Shown piece by piece: positions 38,340 through 47,163 of a DNA stretch of 64,000 bases. The translations under genes and the position numbers were made by a program. The notes under the pieces were generated by a model. That model saw only the letters and a list, made by a program, of their open reading frames with translations, did no database searches and was not told the origin of the DNA. The stretch's first letter is position 1; every line of letters begins with the position of its first letter. The stretch is from an uncultured Roseiarcus sp. (GTDB lineage: Bacteria; Pseudomonadota; Alphaproteobacteria; Rhizobiales; Beijerinckiaceae), in assembly GCA_945957375.1 (NCBI GenBank), contig CAMFKX010000001.1:1-64000 (forward strand), given 5' to 3'.

Positions 38340-39899
38340 ATGGGATCGAGCCGCATCAGCTATTCGCAGCTTCTCGAGACCAATAATCTCATCCAGGCCA
38401 ACGCCGATGAGACCTATTGGCTCTGCGTGACGCGCACCGTTCAGGAATCGAAACTGTTTCCCGTGCCGGCCTACATGATGCTGTCCTACATGATGGCCTA
38501 CTACCGCTATCCCTCGCTCTTGCGCAAAATCGAGCAGAGCCTGTCGGCGGAGGAGATCGGCGACCGGGCGCGCAACGCCGGCATCAAGATCCAGAATCCC
38601 TCGATGGGATGGGCGCTGCCGGGGTTCTATCTGCTCGGGCGCGAGTGGCTGATCTCGCTGGGCCTGATCCGGCCGCAGGACGCCCTCGAAGACCTGGTCT
38701 ACCTGATGGACTTCTGGAAGCGCTTCCAGCTGTCGTGGCACCGCAACAACGGCCACATCACCAACAAGGAATTCGGACATCGCGGCCAGTTCCTGCCGGA
38801 ACGGACGGTGCAGGTCTTTCACGCCGACATGTACGACTGCAAGCAGGGCGACGACCTGCACGAGGCGGCGCAGGCCTTCATGGCCGCGGCGTCGCAGTAC
38901 GGCTTCCTGATCTCCTGCGAGAGCCGCATCAGCCTGCACAATTCCGGTCCGTACAAGATCGCCGAAGATCGCGAAATGATCGTGCGCGATTTCATGGACC
39001 TCTCGGAGAGCGATTTCCCGTGGCTGGACGGCGTCGCGGCCGACGTGCCTTACAACAACATCACCGTGACGATGGCGGTGAAGGACTGCCACTTCTACCT
39101 GGTGGACGACTGGGGCAGCTTCGAGTCGAAGCCCGAGTTCACCGCGGACAAGCTCGTCGGGGTCGGCCTCTACACCTCGGACACGCTCTCGGATGGCTAC
39201 GTGCCGGTGGCGATGGGCTCGCGCGAGGAACTGACCGCCTGCTTCAAGAACCTGACCGAGAAGGTGAAGGACGCCACCAACAAGCTCTGGCGCCGGCTCG
39301 CCGGCTGGTCGCGCGACCAGATGATCGACGCCGGCGCGATCACCTACTTCTCGATCGTCAAGGACCTCGCTCATGTCGCCGGCGTCTACGACGTCGACGA
39401 CTGGATGATGGTCGACGAGCGCGCCGAGCGCTTCCGACCGCTGTTCAACGACGAGTACAGCCGCGACGCGCTGGTCGGCCTGTGCATCGGCACGCACACC
39501 TCGCATCGCCTGAGCGAATACACGATGATGCAGCACTCGAACGGACCGCAGCGCCTCTATTCGCTGATCCCCTATTCCGTCCTGCAGGGCGACAGCTACA
39601 CGACGTCGTGCGGACCGGTCTATCCGGGAACGAGCCACCTGCCTGCGAAGGTCGACCGCTACAATACCACCCGCGGAATCATCGGCCTCGAAGAGTACAA
39701 CCGGCTTGCGCGCGAGGTGCGGCCGCCTGCGCTCGACCCGAAATACCGTCACCTTTGCGAGACGTGGGTCAAATACCACGCGGGCGAACCGCTCGCGGAC
39801 GAGCTCTACAAGATCGAGCAGGCGAACTCGCGCCTTCTGCGAGGCAAGGGCTCCGGCCTTCGGCGCGCGGATGTCGAGAAGCTCCGGAACGTGCGCTGA
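38340..39899 (+). CDS. Uncharacterised ~520-aa protein, paralog of 11387-12955
   Basis: Good RBS (GGGGAG), conserved paralog, no domain recognised. Confidence 0.88.
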   Translation: MGSSRISYSQLLETNNLIQANADETYWLCVTRTVQESKLFPVPAYMMLSYMMAYYRYPSLLRKIEQSLSAEEIGDRARNAGIKIQNPSMGWALPGFYLLGREWLISLGLIRPQDALEDLVYLMDFWKRFQLSWHRNNGHITNKEFGHRGQFLPERTVQVFHADMYDCKQGDDLHEAAQAFMAAASQYGFLISCESRISLHNSGPYKIAEDREMIVRDFMDLSESDFPWLDGVAADVPYNNITVTMAVKDCHFYLVDDWGSFESKPEFTADKLVGVGLYTSDTLSDGYVPVAMGSREELTACFKNLTEKVKDATNKLWRRLAGWSRDQMIDAGAITYFSIVKDLAHVAGVYDVDDWMMVDERAERFRPLFNDEYSRDALVGLCIGTHTSHRLSEYTMMQHSNGPQRLYSLIPYSVLQGDSYTTSCGPVYPGTSHLPAKVDRYNTTRGIIGLEEYNRLAREVRPPALDPKYRHLCETWVKYHAGEPLADELYKIEQANSRLLRGKGSGLRRADVEKLRNVR

Positions 39900-39917
39900 T
39901 CTCGAGGGGCGAGCGCC

Positions 39918-41429
39918 ATGCAGATCGGCAGTCTGATACGTCGCGCCGCTGTTCACTTTGGCGACGCTCCGTGTCTTGTCGAAGGGGACCGGGTCGTCTC
40001 CTTCCGCGAGTTCGACCGCTTGACTGACCGGCTTGGAAACGCGCTGCTCGAAGCGGGTTTCACGCCCGGCGATCGCATCGGCGTGCTGTTGCCCAACGGG
40101 ATCGATTGTCTCGTCGCCTATTACGCGCTGGCCAAGTCGGGCCTGGTGCGGGTCGGCATGAATACCCGGGAGACGATCGCCAACCACGCCTTCAAACTTG
40201 CCGATAGCGGCAGCCGCGGCGTGATCCATGACATGACCGATCCGATCGCCATCGCGCGGCTCGGCGTCGAGCGGGCGATCGGCGCGCAGGAGCTCGTCGC
40301 GCTCGGCGCGGCCGGATCGGAAACGCCCTGCGCGGTCGATCGGGCTCTCGATGCCCCCTATCGCCTCGGCTACACGGGCGGGACGACGGGGCGTTCAAAG
40401 GCGGTGACGCTGACCACGCGCGGCGAGCTTTCGGAGCTTTCCGCCTTTCTCACCGACCTCACGCCCGACCTGCGGCGCGGCGAGACTTTCCTGCACGCGG
40501 CGCCCATCGCTCACGCTTCGGGGGCGTTTTTCCTGCCCTCGCTGGTCCGCGGGGTCCGCTCGCTGGTTATGTCCAAGTTCGACCCGGCGGGGTTCATCGC
40601 CATCGCGTCCCGCGAGCAATGCGAGCACACGTTCCTCGTCCCCACCATGCTTGCGATGATCCTCGAAGCGGACGGAATCGACGGCGCGACCTTTGCGCTG
40701 CGGACGATCGCCTACGGCGCCTCGCCGATGGCGCCCGCCCTGTTGAATCGGGCGGAGAAGCGGTTCGGCCGCGTCTTTGCGCAGAGCTACGGCCAGGCCG
40801 AGAGTCCGATGGTGATCACCTGCCTCAAGCCGGAGGACCATGACCGCATCGGCTCGTGCGGACGCCCCTTCACCATCGTCGACGTCGCCGTCTTCGACGA
40901 GAACGACAAGCCGCTGGGGCCTGGCGAGCGCGGCGAGATCGTCTGCCGCGGCCCGCAAACGATGGCCTACTACTGGAACAATCCCGAGGCGACGGAGACA
41001 GCGTTCCGCAACGGCTGGCTGCACACCGGCGACATCGGCTACCAGGACGCCGACGGCTTCTTCTACCTGGTCGACCGCAAGAACGACATGTTGATATCGG
41101 GCGGCTACAACGTCTATCCGCGCGAGGTCGAGGACGTTCTGCTCGCCTGCGAAGGGGTCGTCGAAGCCGCTGTCGTCGGCCTGCCGGACGAGAAATGGGG
41201 CGACCGGGTGTTCGCCGTCGTCTCGGGCCGGCCGGGCCTCGACCCCGAGCGCGTCCTCGCTCATGCGCGCGAGAGACTGGCCAGCTACAAACGCCCCAAA
41301 GGCGTCGAGATCTGGCCGGAACTGCCGAAGACCTCCGCCAACAAGATCCTGCGCCGCGCCGTGAAAGATCAGCTCGTCGAGCGGGCGAGACACGAAGCCG
41401 CTGGGGCCCATGAGGAGACGCCAACGTGA
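39918..41429 (+). CDS. AMP-dependent acyl-CoA ligase
   Basis: GYTGGTTGRSKAVTLT; YLVDRKNDMLISGGYNVYPREVEDVL. Confidence 0.93.
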   Translation: MQIGSLIRRAAVHFGDAPCLVEGDRVVSFREFDRLTDRLGNALLEAGFTPGDRIGVLLPNGIDCLVAYYALAKSGLVRVGMNTRETIANHAFKLADSGSRGVIHDMTDPIAIARLGVERAIGAQELVALGAAGSETPCAVDRALDAPYRLGYTGGTTGRSKAVTLTTRGELSELSAFLTDLTPDLRRGETFLHAAPIAHASGAFFLPSLVRGVRSLVMSKFDPAGFIAIASREQCEHTFLVPTMLAMILEADGIDGATFALRTIAYGASPMAPALLNRAEKRFGRVFAQSYGQAESPMVITCLKPEDHDRIGSCGRPFTIVDVAVFDENDKPLGPGERGEIVCRGPQTMAYYWNNPEATETAFRNGWLHTGDIGYQDADGFFYLVDRKNDMLISGGYNVYPREVEDVLLACEGVVEAAVVGLPDEKWGDRVFAVVSGRPGLDPERVLAHARERLASYKRPKGVEIWPELPKTSANKILRRAVKDQLVERARHEAAGAHEETPT

Positions 41430-42028
41430 ACGACATGCATCTGGTCATGCACGGGCTCGCCATCAAGAAACACGCGACGCCCGAGGACATCGCGAGCGGG
41501 ATCGGACTTGACCTCGGCTCGGTGCGCGAAACGCTGGAAAAGCTCGTCGCCGCGCGCCGCGTCGTGGAAGCCAAGGGCCGGTATCTCCTTGCGCCGGCGG
41601 CCCGCATGCTGCTCGACGCCGACTATTCGCGCTATTACGAATCCGTTCGCGCAGACCCCGCGTTCCAGGCCGGCTACGCCGGCTTCGAGCGGCTCAATGC
41701 GACCCTGAAACAGCTCATCACCGATTGGCAGACCACCACCGTGCGCGGCCAGCGCGTGTCGAACGACCACAGCGACAAGGACTACGACGCCAAGATCATC
41801 GACCGCCTCGGCGACCTGCACGAGCGTTCGGAGGAGCCGCTGGGGAAACTCGCCGCCGCCCTGCCTCGCCTGGCGATCTATCGCGACAAGCTCGAGGCGG
41901 CGCTGGACAAGGTCGAGAAGGGGTCGATCGCCTGGGTCAGCGACGCCAAGATCGAGAGCTATCATACGGTCTGGTACGAATTGCACGAAGACCTTCTGCG
42001 CCTGATGCGCCGCGAACGCACCGAATAG
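41426..42028 (+). CDS. ~200-aa protein with HTH-like N-terminus, unknown C-terminal domain
   Basis: 4-bp ATGA overlap with 39918-41429; HATPEDIASGIGLDLGSVRETLEKLVAARRVVEAKGRYLLAP resembles a winged-HTH. Confidence 0.8.
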   Translation: MNDMHLVMHGLAIKKHATPEDIASGIGLDLGSVRETLEKLVAARRVVEAKGRYLLAPAARMLLDADYSRYYESVRADPAFQAGYAGFERLNATLKQLITDWQTTTVRGQRVSNDHSDKDYDAKIIDRLGDLHERSEEPLGKLAAALPRLAIYRDKLEAALDKVEKGSIAWVSDAKIESYHTVWYELHEDLLRLMRRERTE

Positions 42029-42039
42029 CGGCGACAGAG

Positions 42040-43824
42040 ATGACCCACGCCTTCGGACAATGGACGCTCGGACTCGAAGGCGGCGAACCGCCGTCGCGCG
42101 ACTTGATCGGCGGCAAGGCCTGGTCGGTCGCGCGCATGCAAGCGCTCGGCCTGAGCGTGCCGGCGGCCTTTGTCGTGACAACCGCGGCGTGCAGGGCCTT
42201 CCTCGCCTCCGGTAACGAGCCGCCCGGCCTCGAAGCGGAAATCGACGACGGCGTTCGCTGGCTGGAGGCGAAGACCGGGCGCGCTTTCGGCCGCGGGCCG
42301 CATCCGCTGCTCGTGTCGGTGCGCTCGGGGGCGCCGGTCTCCATGCCCGGCATGATGGACACGGTGCTCAATCTCGGCACGAACGACGTGACCGAGGCGG
42401 CGCTGGCCGCCGAGTGCGGCGATCCGGCCTTCGCGCGGAACACCCACAAGCGGTTTCTCGACCTCTATTCGCATATCGTGCTGCGCGCGACGGCGCCCCT
42501 GTTCGATGAGACCAAGAGCCCTGCGGAGTGGCGCGCCGCGATCGCTGCGGATTGCGGCGTCGAGGCCCCGAGCGACGTGCGCGAGCAATTGCGCAGGGCG
42601 GTCAGGGCGGTGTTCGAGTCGTGGAACTCGCGCCGGGCCCGCCGTTATCGACAGCATCACGACATTCCGGACGACCTTGGCACCGCCGTCACCGTGCAGG
42701 CGATGGTGTTCGGCAATCTTGACGCGCGGTCTGGCACGGGCGTGCTGTTCTCGCGTAACCCGACGACCGGCGCCCGCGAGCCCTATGGAGAATATCTGCC
42801 CAGGGCGCAGGGCGAAGATGTCGTCTCCGGGAAGTTCACGCCCGAGCCCCTGTCAACGCTCGGAACGCAGATGCCGGAAGCGCTCGACGGCCTGCTGAAG
42901 GCTGCGCACATGCTCGAACAGGTCGGGCGCGACGCGCAGGACATCGAGTTCACGGTCGAGCGCGGCAAGCTCTATTTCCTTCAGTCGCGTCCGGCCAAGC
43001 TCGCGCCGCACGCGGCCGCGCACATTGCGGTCGACCTCGCGCGCGAGGGGCTGATCGACGAGAGGGCGGCGGTGATGCGCCTCTCGCCCGACCAGGTGCG
43101 AATCCTGCTCAGCCCGCATGTTCGCGAGGGCGGACTGGAGAACGCGCATCTGCTGGCTTCCGGCGAGCCTGCCTCGCCGGGCGTCGGCATAGGTTTGGTC
43201 GTGACGGATTCCGACGAGGCCGAGCGTCGGGCGCACGGCGGCGAAGCGGTCGTCCTCATGCGGCCGACCACCAGTCCGGAAGACCTTCACGGAATGATCG
43301 CGGCGCGCGCCGTCGTCACCGAACAGGGCGGCAGCACCTCGCATGCCGCCGTCGTCGGACGCGCGCTGGGGATTCCGTGCGTCGTCGGCTGCGGAAAGGG
43401 CGCGCTCGACTCGCTCGCCGGTCGCACGGTGACCGTCGACGGCGGGTCGGGCAAGATCTACTCGGGCGCGCTCGAAATCGAGGCGCCGGACGAGGCCGAC
43501 CACGAAGCCCTGGCGCAGTTGACGGTCTGGGCCGCGAGGTTTTCGCCGCTTCGCGTCGTTTCGCCGTCCGCGCCCGAGGCCGCCGCGGCGGCGGATCTGA
43601 CCGCCAACGACGACGCGGCCAACCCCGAGAAGATCGGGGAGGTGCTTCGGGATTTGAAGGGCGCGCGCGGCGCGCGCGGAGGCATTCTCGCTTCCGACGA
43701 GGGCGTGCGCGCGGCTCTTAAGGCCGGACTCGAATTCATCGTGGCCGATCCGGTTCTGCCGCCTCTGCTTGCCGCCGTCCGCGCGACTGAAGCCGGGGTC
43801 TCCATCGAGGTCGAGGACAAATGA
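42040..43824 (+). CDS. Truncated pyruvate-phosphate-dikinase-like protein (ATP-grasp + His swivel; no PEP/pyruvate barrel)
   Basis: LLVSVRSGAPVSMPGMMDTVLNLGTND; EPYGEYLPRAQGEDVVSGKFTPEPL; QDIEFTVERGKLYFLQSR; GGSTSHAAVVGRALGIPCVVG. Confidence 0.92.
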   Translation: MTHAFGQWTLGLEGGEPPSRDLIGGKAWSVARMQALGLSVPAAFVVTTAACRAFLASGNEPPGLEAEIDDGVRWLEAKTGRAFGRGPHPLLVSVRSGAPVSMPGMMDTVLNLGTNDVTEAALAAECGDPAFARNTHKRFLDLYSHIVLRATAPLFDETKSPAEWRAAIAADCGVEAPSDVREQLRRAVRAVFESWNSRRARRYRQHHDIPDDLGTAVTVQAMVFGNLDARSGTGVLFSRNPTTGAREPYGEYLPRAQGEDVVSGKFTPEPLSTLGTQMPEALDGLLKAAHMLEQVGRDAQDIEFTVERGKLYFLQSRPAKLAPHAAAHIAVDLAREGLIDERAAVMRLSPDQVRILLSPHVREGGLENAHLLASGEPASPGVGIGLVVTDSDEAERRAHGGEAVVLMRPTTSPEDLHGMIAARAVVTEQGGSTSHAAVVGRALGIPCVVGCGKGALDSLAGRTVTVDGGSGKIYSGALEIEAPDEADHEALAQLTVWAARFSPLRVVSPSAPEAAAAADLTANDDAANPEKIGEVLRDLKGARGARGGILASDEGVRAALKAGLEFIVADPVLPPLLAAVRATEAGVSIEVEDK

Positions 43825-44312
43825 GCGACATCAAGCCCAGAGACATCGAGGCGCTTCTGGAAACCTTCGAGGCTTCCGACTGGAGCGAAATGAAGCTCAA
43901 GATCGACGGCCTCGAGATGTTTGTGTCCAAGTCGCCCGACGGGCGCCCTGCGTCCGGTCCCGGCGACTGCGCAACCCCGGCAGCGCCGCTTGTCGCGTCG
44001 TCCGCGTCGACGCCCGCCCTGTCGCCCGCCGCGGTCGGCGTGACGCGGGCAGGCGCGCCCCCCGACCATTGGATCACGGTGCGCGCGCCAAACCTCGGCA
44101 CATTCTATCGCTCGCCGAAGCCGGGCGCTCCGCCCTACGTCAAGATTGGCCAGCACGTCGACTCGGACGACGAAGTCTGCCTGATCGAAGTGATGAAACT
44201 GTTCACCACCGTGCTCGCAGGCGCCTCGGGAGTCGTTCGTCAGGTGTTGGTCGAGGACGCCGAGCTCGTCGAATTCGATCAGGCGCTCTTTCTGTTAGAA
44301 CCCGCCGCCTGA
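43821..44312 (+). CDS. Biotin carboxyl carrier protein (AccB-like)
   Basis: Biotinylation motif CLIEVMKLFTTV; Pro/Ala linker; ATGA overlap upstream. Confidence 0.93.
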   Translation: MSDIKPRDIEALLETFEASDWSEMKLKIDGLEMFVSKSPDGRPASGPGDCATPAAPLVASSASTPALSPAAVGVTRAGAPPDHWITVRAPNLGTFYRSPKPGAPPYVKIGQHVDSDDEVCLIEVMKLFTTVLAGASGVVRQVLVEDAELVEFDQALFLLEPAA

Positions 44313-44313
44313 G

Positions 44314-45681
44314 ATGCCCCTCAGCCGAGTCCTCGTCGCCAACCGGGGCGAAATCGCCCTGCGCATCGTGCGCGCAGCAAAGAGCCTCGGCGTGGAGACG
44401 GTGCTCGCGGCGTCGGTTGCGGATCGGGAAAGTCTCGCGGCGCGGGAGGCGGACCGCGTGGTGACGCTCGGCCCCGCGCCGGCGCGCGCCTCTTATCTCG
44501 ACGCCAATCTTGTCGTGCATGCCGCGAAGGCCACAGGCTGCGACGCCCTGCATCCGGGCTATGGTTTTCTGTCCGAACGCGCTGCGCTCGCCAGGCTTTG
44601 CGAGGATCACGGCATCGCCTTCGTGGGTCCGGCCTCCGCCTCGATCGAGGCGGTCGGCGACAAGCTCGCCGCCCGCCGTCTCGCCAAGAGCGCGGGCGTG
44701 CCGATGACGCCGGGCAGCGCGAAGCTGGCAAGCGCCCAGGAAGCCGTCGCCTTCGCGTCGGAGGTCGGATTTCCGGTCGTCACCAAGGCTTCGGCCGGCG
44801 GCGGCGGGCGCGGAATGGTTGTCGCACGCGACGCGAAGTCGCTCGCCGCCGGTTTCGAGCGCGCCTCCACCGAAGCCAAGGAAGCCTTCGGCGACGGCAC
44901 GCTCTACCTCGAGCGCTACGTTGAGCGCGCGCGCCATGTCGAAGTGCAGGTGCTGGGCCTCGGCGACGGCCGCGTGCTGCATTTCGGCGAGCGCGACTGC
45001 TCGATGCAGCGCCGCTATCAGAAGATGATCGAAGAGGCGCCCGCGGCCGCGATGCCCAACGCGACGCGGGCGCGCCTGCACAAGGCGGCCGTCGAACTCC
45101 TGTCGTCGATCCGCTACCGCAACGCCGGGACGGTCGAGTTCCTGTACGACGTCGAGCGCGACGACTTCTATTTCATGGAGGTCAACGCGCGCATCCAGGT
45201 CGAGCATCCGGTCTCGGAGATGACGTCCGGCGTCGATCTGGTCAAACTTCAACTCGAAGTCGCCGGAGGCGTGTTGCCGCCGGTCACGCAGCGCGACATC
45301 GTTCCGCACGGCCACGCAATCGAGGCGCGCATCCTTGCCGAGGATCCCCGGCGCGGCTTCCTGCCGTGCCCCGGACGCGTCACCCGATGGCGGCCGCCCC
45401 ACGGCGAAGGCGTTCGGATCGACACGGCGATCGAAGAAGGCACGCTCGTTCCGCCTTACTACGACAGCATGATCGCCAAGCTGATCGTGCACGCGCCCGA
45501 TAGGCCGCACGCGGTCCGGCGTTTGCGCGATGCGCTGGACGCGTTCGAAATCGAGGGCGTGGCGACGAATATCGAGTTGCTGCGCGCCGTCGCCGCGCAT
45601 CCCGACTTTTTCGAGAACCGCCTGGACACGCGCTGGCTCGAGACCGTTTTCCTTCCGCATTACGGCCAGCAAGAGGGGTAG
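44314..45681 (+). CDS. Biotin carboxylase (AccC-like)
   Basis: VLVANRGEIALRIVRAAKSLG, ALHPGYGFLSERAAL, KASAGGGGRGMVVA, FMEVNARIQVEHPVSEM. Confidence 0.95.
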   Translation: MPLSRVLVANRGEIALRIVRAAKSLGVETVLAASVADRESLAAREADRVVTLGPAPARASYLDANLVVHAAKATGCDALHPGYGFLSERAALARLCEDHGIAFVGPASASIEAVGDKLAARRLAKSAGVPMTPGSAKLASAQEAVAFASEVGFPVVTKASAGGGGRGMVVARDAKSLAAGFERASTEAKEAFGDGTLYLERYVERARHVEVQVLGLGDGRVLHFGERDCSMQRRYQKMIEEAPAAAMPNATRARLHKAAVELLSSIRYRNAGTVEFLYDVERDDFYFMEVNARIQVEHPVSEMTSGVDLVKLQLEVAGGVLPPVTQRDIVPHGHAIEARILAEDPRRGFLPCPGRVTRWRPPHGEGVRIDTAIEEGTLVPPYYDSMIAKLIVHAPDRPHAVRRLRDALDAFEIEGVATNIELLRAVAAHPDFFENRLDTRWLETVFLPHYGQQEG

Positions 45682-45683
45682 TT

Positions 45684-47147
45684 ATGGCCCATATCGAATT
45701 TCTCGACGAGACAATGCGCGACGGCCAGCAGAGTCTCTGGGGCATGCGCATGCAGGCCGGCATGGCGCTGCCGGTGGCGCCGCTGATCGACCGCAGCGGT
45801 TTCCGCGTCATCGATCTCGCCGGCTCGTCGCTGTTCGAGGTGATGATCCGCACCTGTCGGGAAAATCCCTGGGAGGGGCTCGACCTGCTCGTTCAGGCGA
45901 TGCCGCGCACCCGCATCCGCGGCGGCATGCGCTCGAACGCGTCCGTCACATTCGGCGTGACGCCGGATTCTCTGATGGACGCGTGGATGCGCCAGCTCAA
46001 CCGACACGGCTGCCGCAGCTTCTGGATCTATGACGTCCTGTTCAACATCGACAAGATGCACCGCCTCGCCAAGGTCGCGAAGGAGTTCGGCTCGGAGGTC
46101 GCCGGCGCGATCATGTTCGCGCTGTCCCCCGTTCACACCGACGCCTACTACGCCGACAAGGCCGACAAGCTTTCGGCTTCGCCCGACATCGACACGCTGC
46201 TGCTCTACGACACCGCCGGAGTGCTGGACAAGGAAAGGCTGCAGACGCTTGTGCCGGCCATCAAGGCCAGCGCACGCGGCAAGCCGATCGAATTTCACGC
46301 CAACAACATCCTTGGCCAGTCCGCAAAGGCCTATCTCGACGCCATCGATCTCGGCGTGTCGATCCTGCATACGGCGAGCCGTCCCATGGCGAACGGCCCG
46401 TCGGTGCCTTCGACCGAGATCATGCTTCACAACGTCGAACTGCTGGGCCACACCCACAGCATCGACAAGTCGCTGCTGCCGCCGGTCGCCGAGCATTTCG
46501 AGAAGGTCGGGAAGGCTGCAGGATTTCTCGTCAACCAGCACAACGAATACGACGTGCTGTCGATCCGTCATCAGATTCCGGGAGGCATGACCGGGACGCT
46601 GAAGGCGCAGCTCGCGCAGCACAACATGACCGACAAGCTCGACGAGGTGCTGCGCGAGACCGCCGAGGTCCGTCGCGACCTCGGCTATCCCGGCATGGCG
46701 ACTCCGTTCAGCCAGCTTGTCGGTATCCAGGCCGTGCTCAACGTCGTCACCGGCGAGCGCTACAGCATCGTCCCGGACGAGGTGATCCAGTACGCCGCAG
46801 GCTTCTATGGAGAGACGGTCGCGCCGATCGATCCCAACGTGCTGGACAAGATCATGAGTTCGCCGCGGGCGAGGCCAGTGGTCGCGAACCCGCCCGAGCA
46901 GCCGACCATCGAGGAGCTGCGCAAGCGCTACGGGACAGACAACGACGACGAGCTCATCCTGCGCGCGTTGGTTCCCGAGCCGGACCTCGAGAAGATGCGA
47001 GCGGCCGGTGCGGTCAAGCGCGATTATCCGACCCTCTCGTCGCCGGAGCTCGAGCAGGTGCAGAAGCTGATGCGCGCAGCCCGGTCGCCGGTCGTGCAGC
47101 TGCGCACGGCGACGATGTCGCTGGAACTCCATCGCCAGGCCGGCTAG
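45684..47147 (+). CDS. PycB/OadA-like carboxyltransferase with divergent active site
   Basis: EFLDETMRDGQQSLWGMRM; TPFSQLVGIQAVLNV; biotin carboxylase and BCCP adjacent. Confidence 0.88.
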   Translation: MAHIEFLDETMRDGQQSLWGMRMQAGMALPVAPLIDRSGFRVIDLAGSSLFEVMIRTCRENPWEGLDLLVQAMPRTRIRGGMRSNASVTFGVTPDSLMDAWMRQLNRHGCRSFWIYDVLFNIDKMHRLAKVAKEFGSEVAGAIMFALSPVHTDAYYADKADKLSASPDIDTLLLYDTAGVLDKERLQTLVPAIKASARGKPIEFHANNILGQSAKAYLDAIDLGVSILHTASRPMANGPSVPSTEIMLHNVELLGHTHSIDKSLLPPVAEHFEKVGKAAGFLVNQHNEYDVLSIRHQIPGGMTGTLKAQLAQHNMTDKLDEVLRETAEVRRDLGYPGMATPFSQLVGIQAVLNVVTGERYSIVPDEVIQYAAGFYGETVAPIDPNVLDKIMSSPRARPVVANPPEQPTIEELRKRYGTDNDDELILRALVPEPDLEKMRAAGAVKRDYPTLSSPELEQVQKLMRAARSPVVQLRTATMSLELHRQAG

Positions 47148-47163
47148 GTCCGAGGACAACGCC

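Noticed and set aside
38184-40229. 681-aa minus-strand ORF opposite the 520-aa gene
   Set aside because: Antisense artefact; no domain and opposite operon direction.
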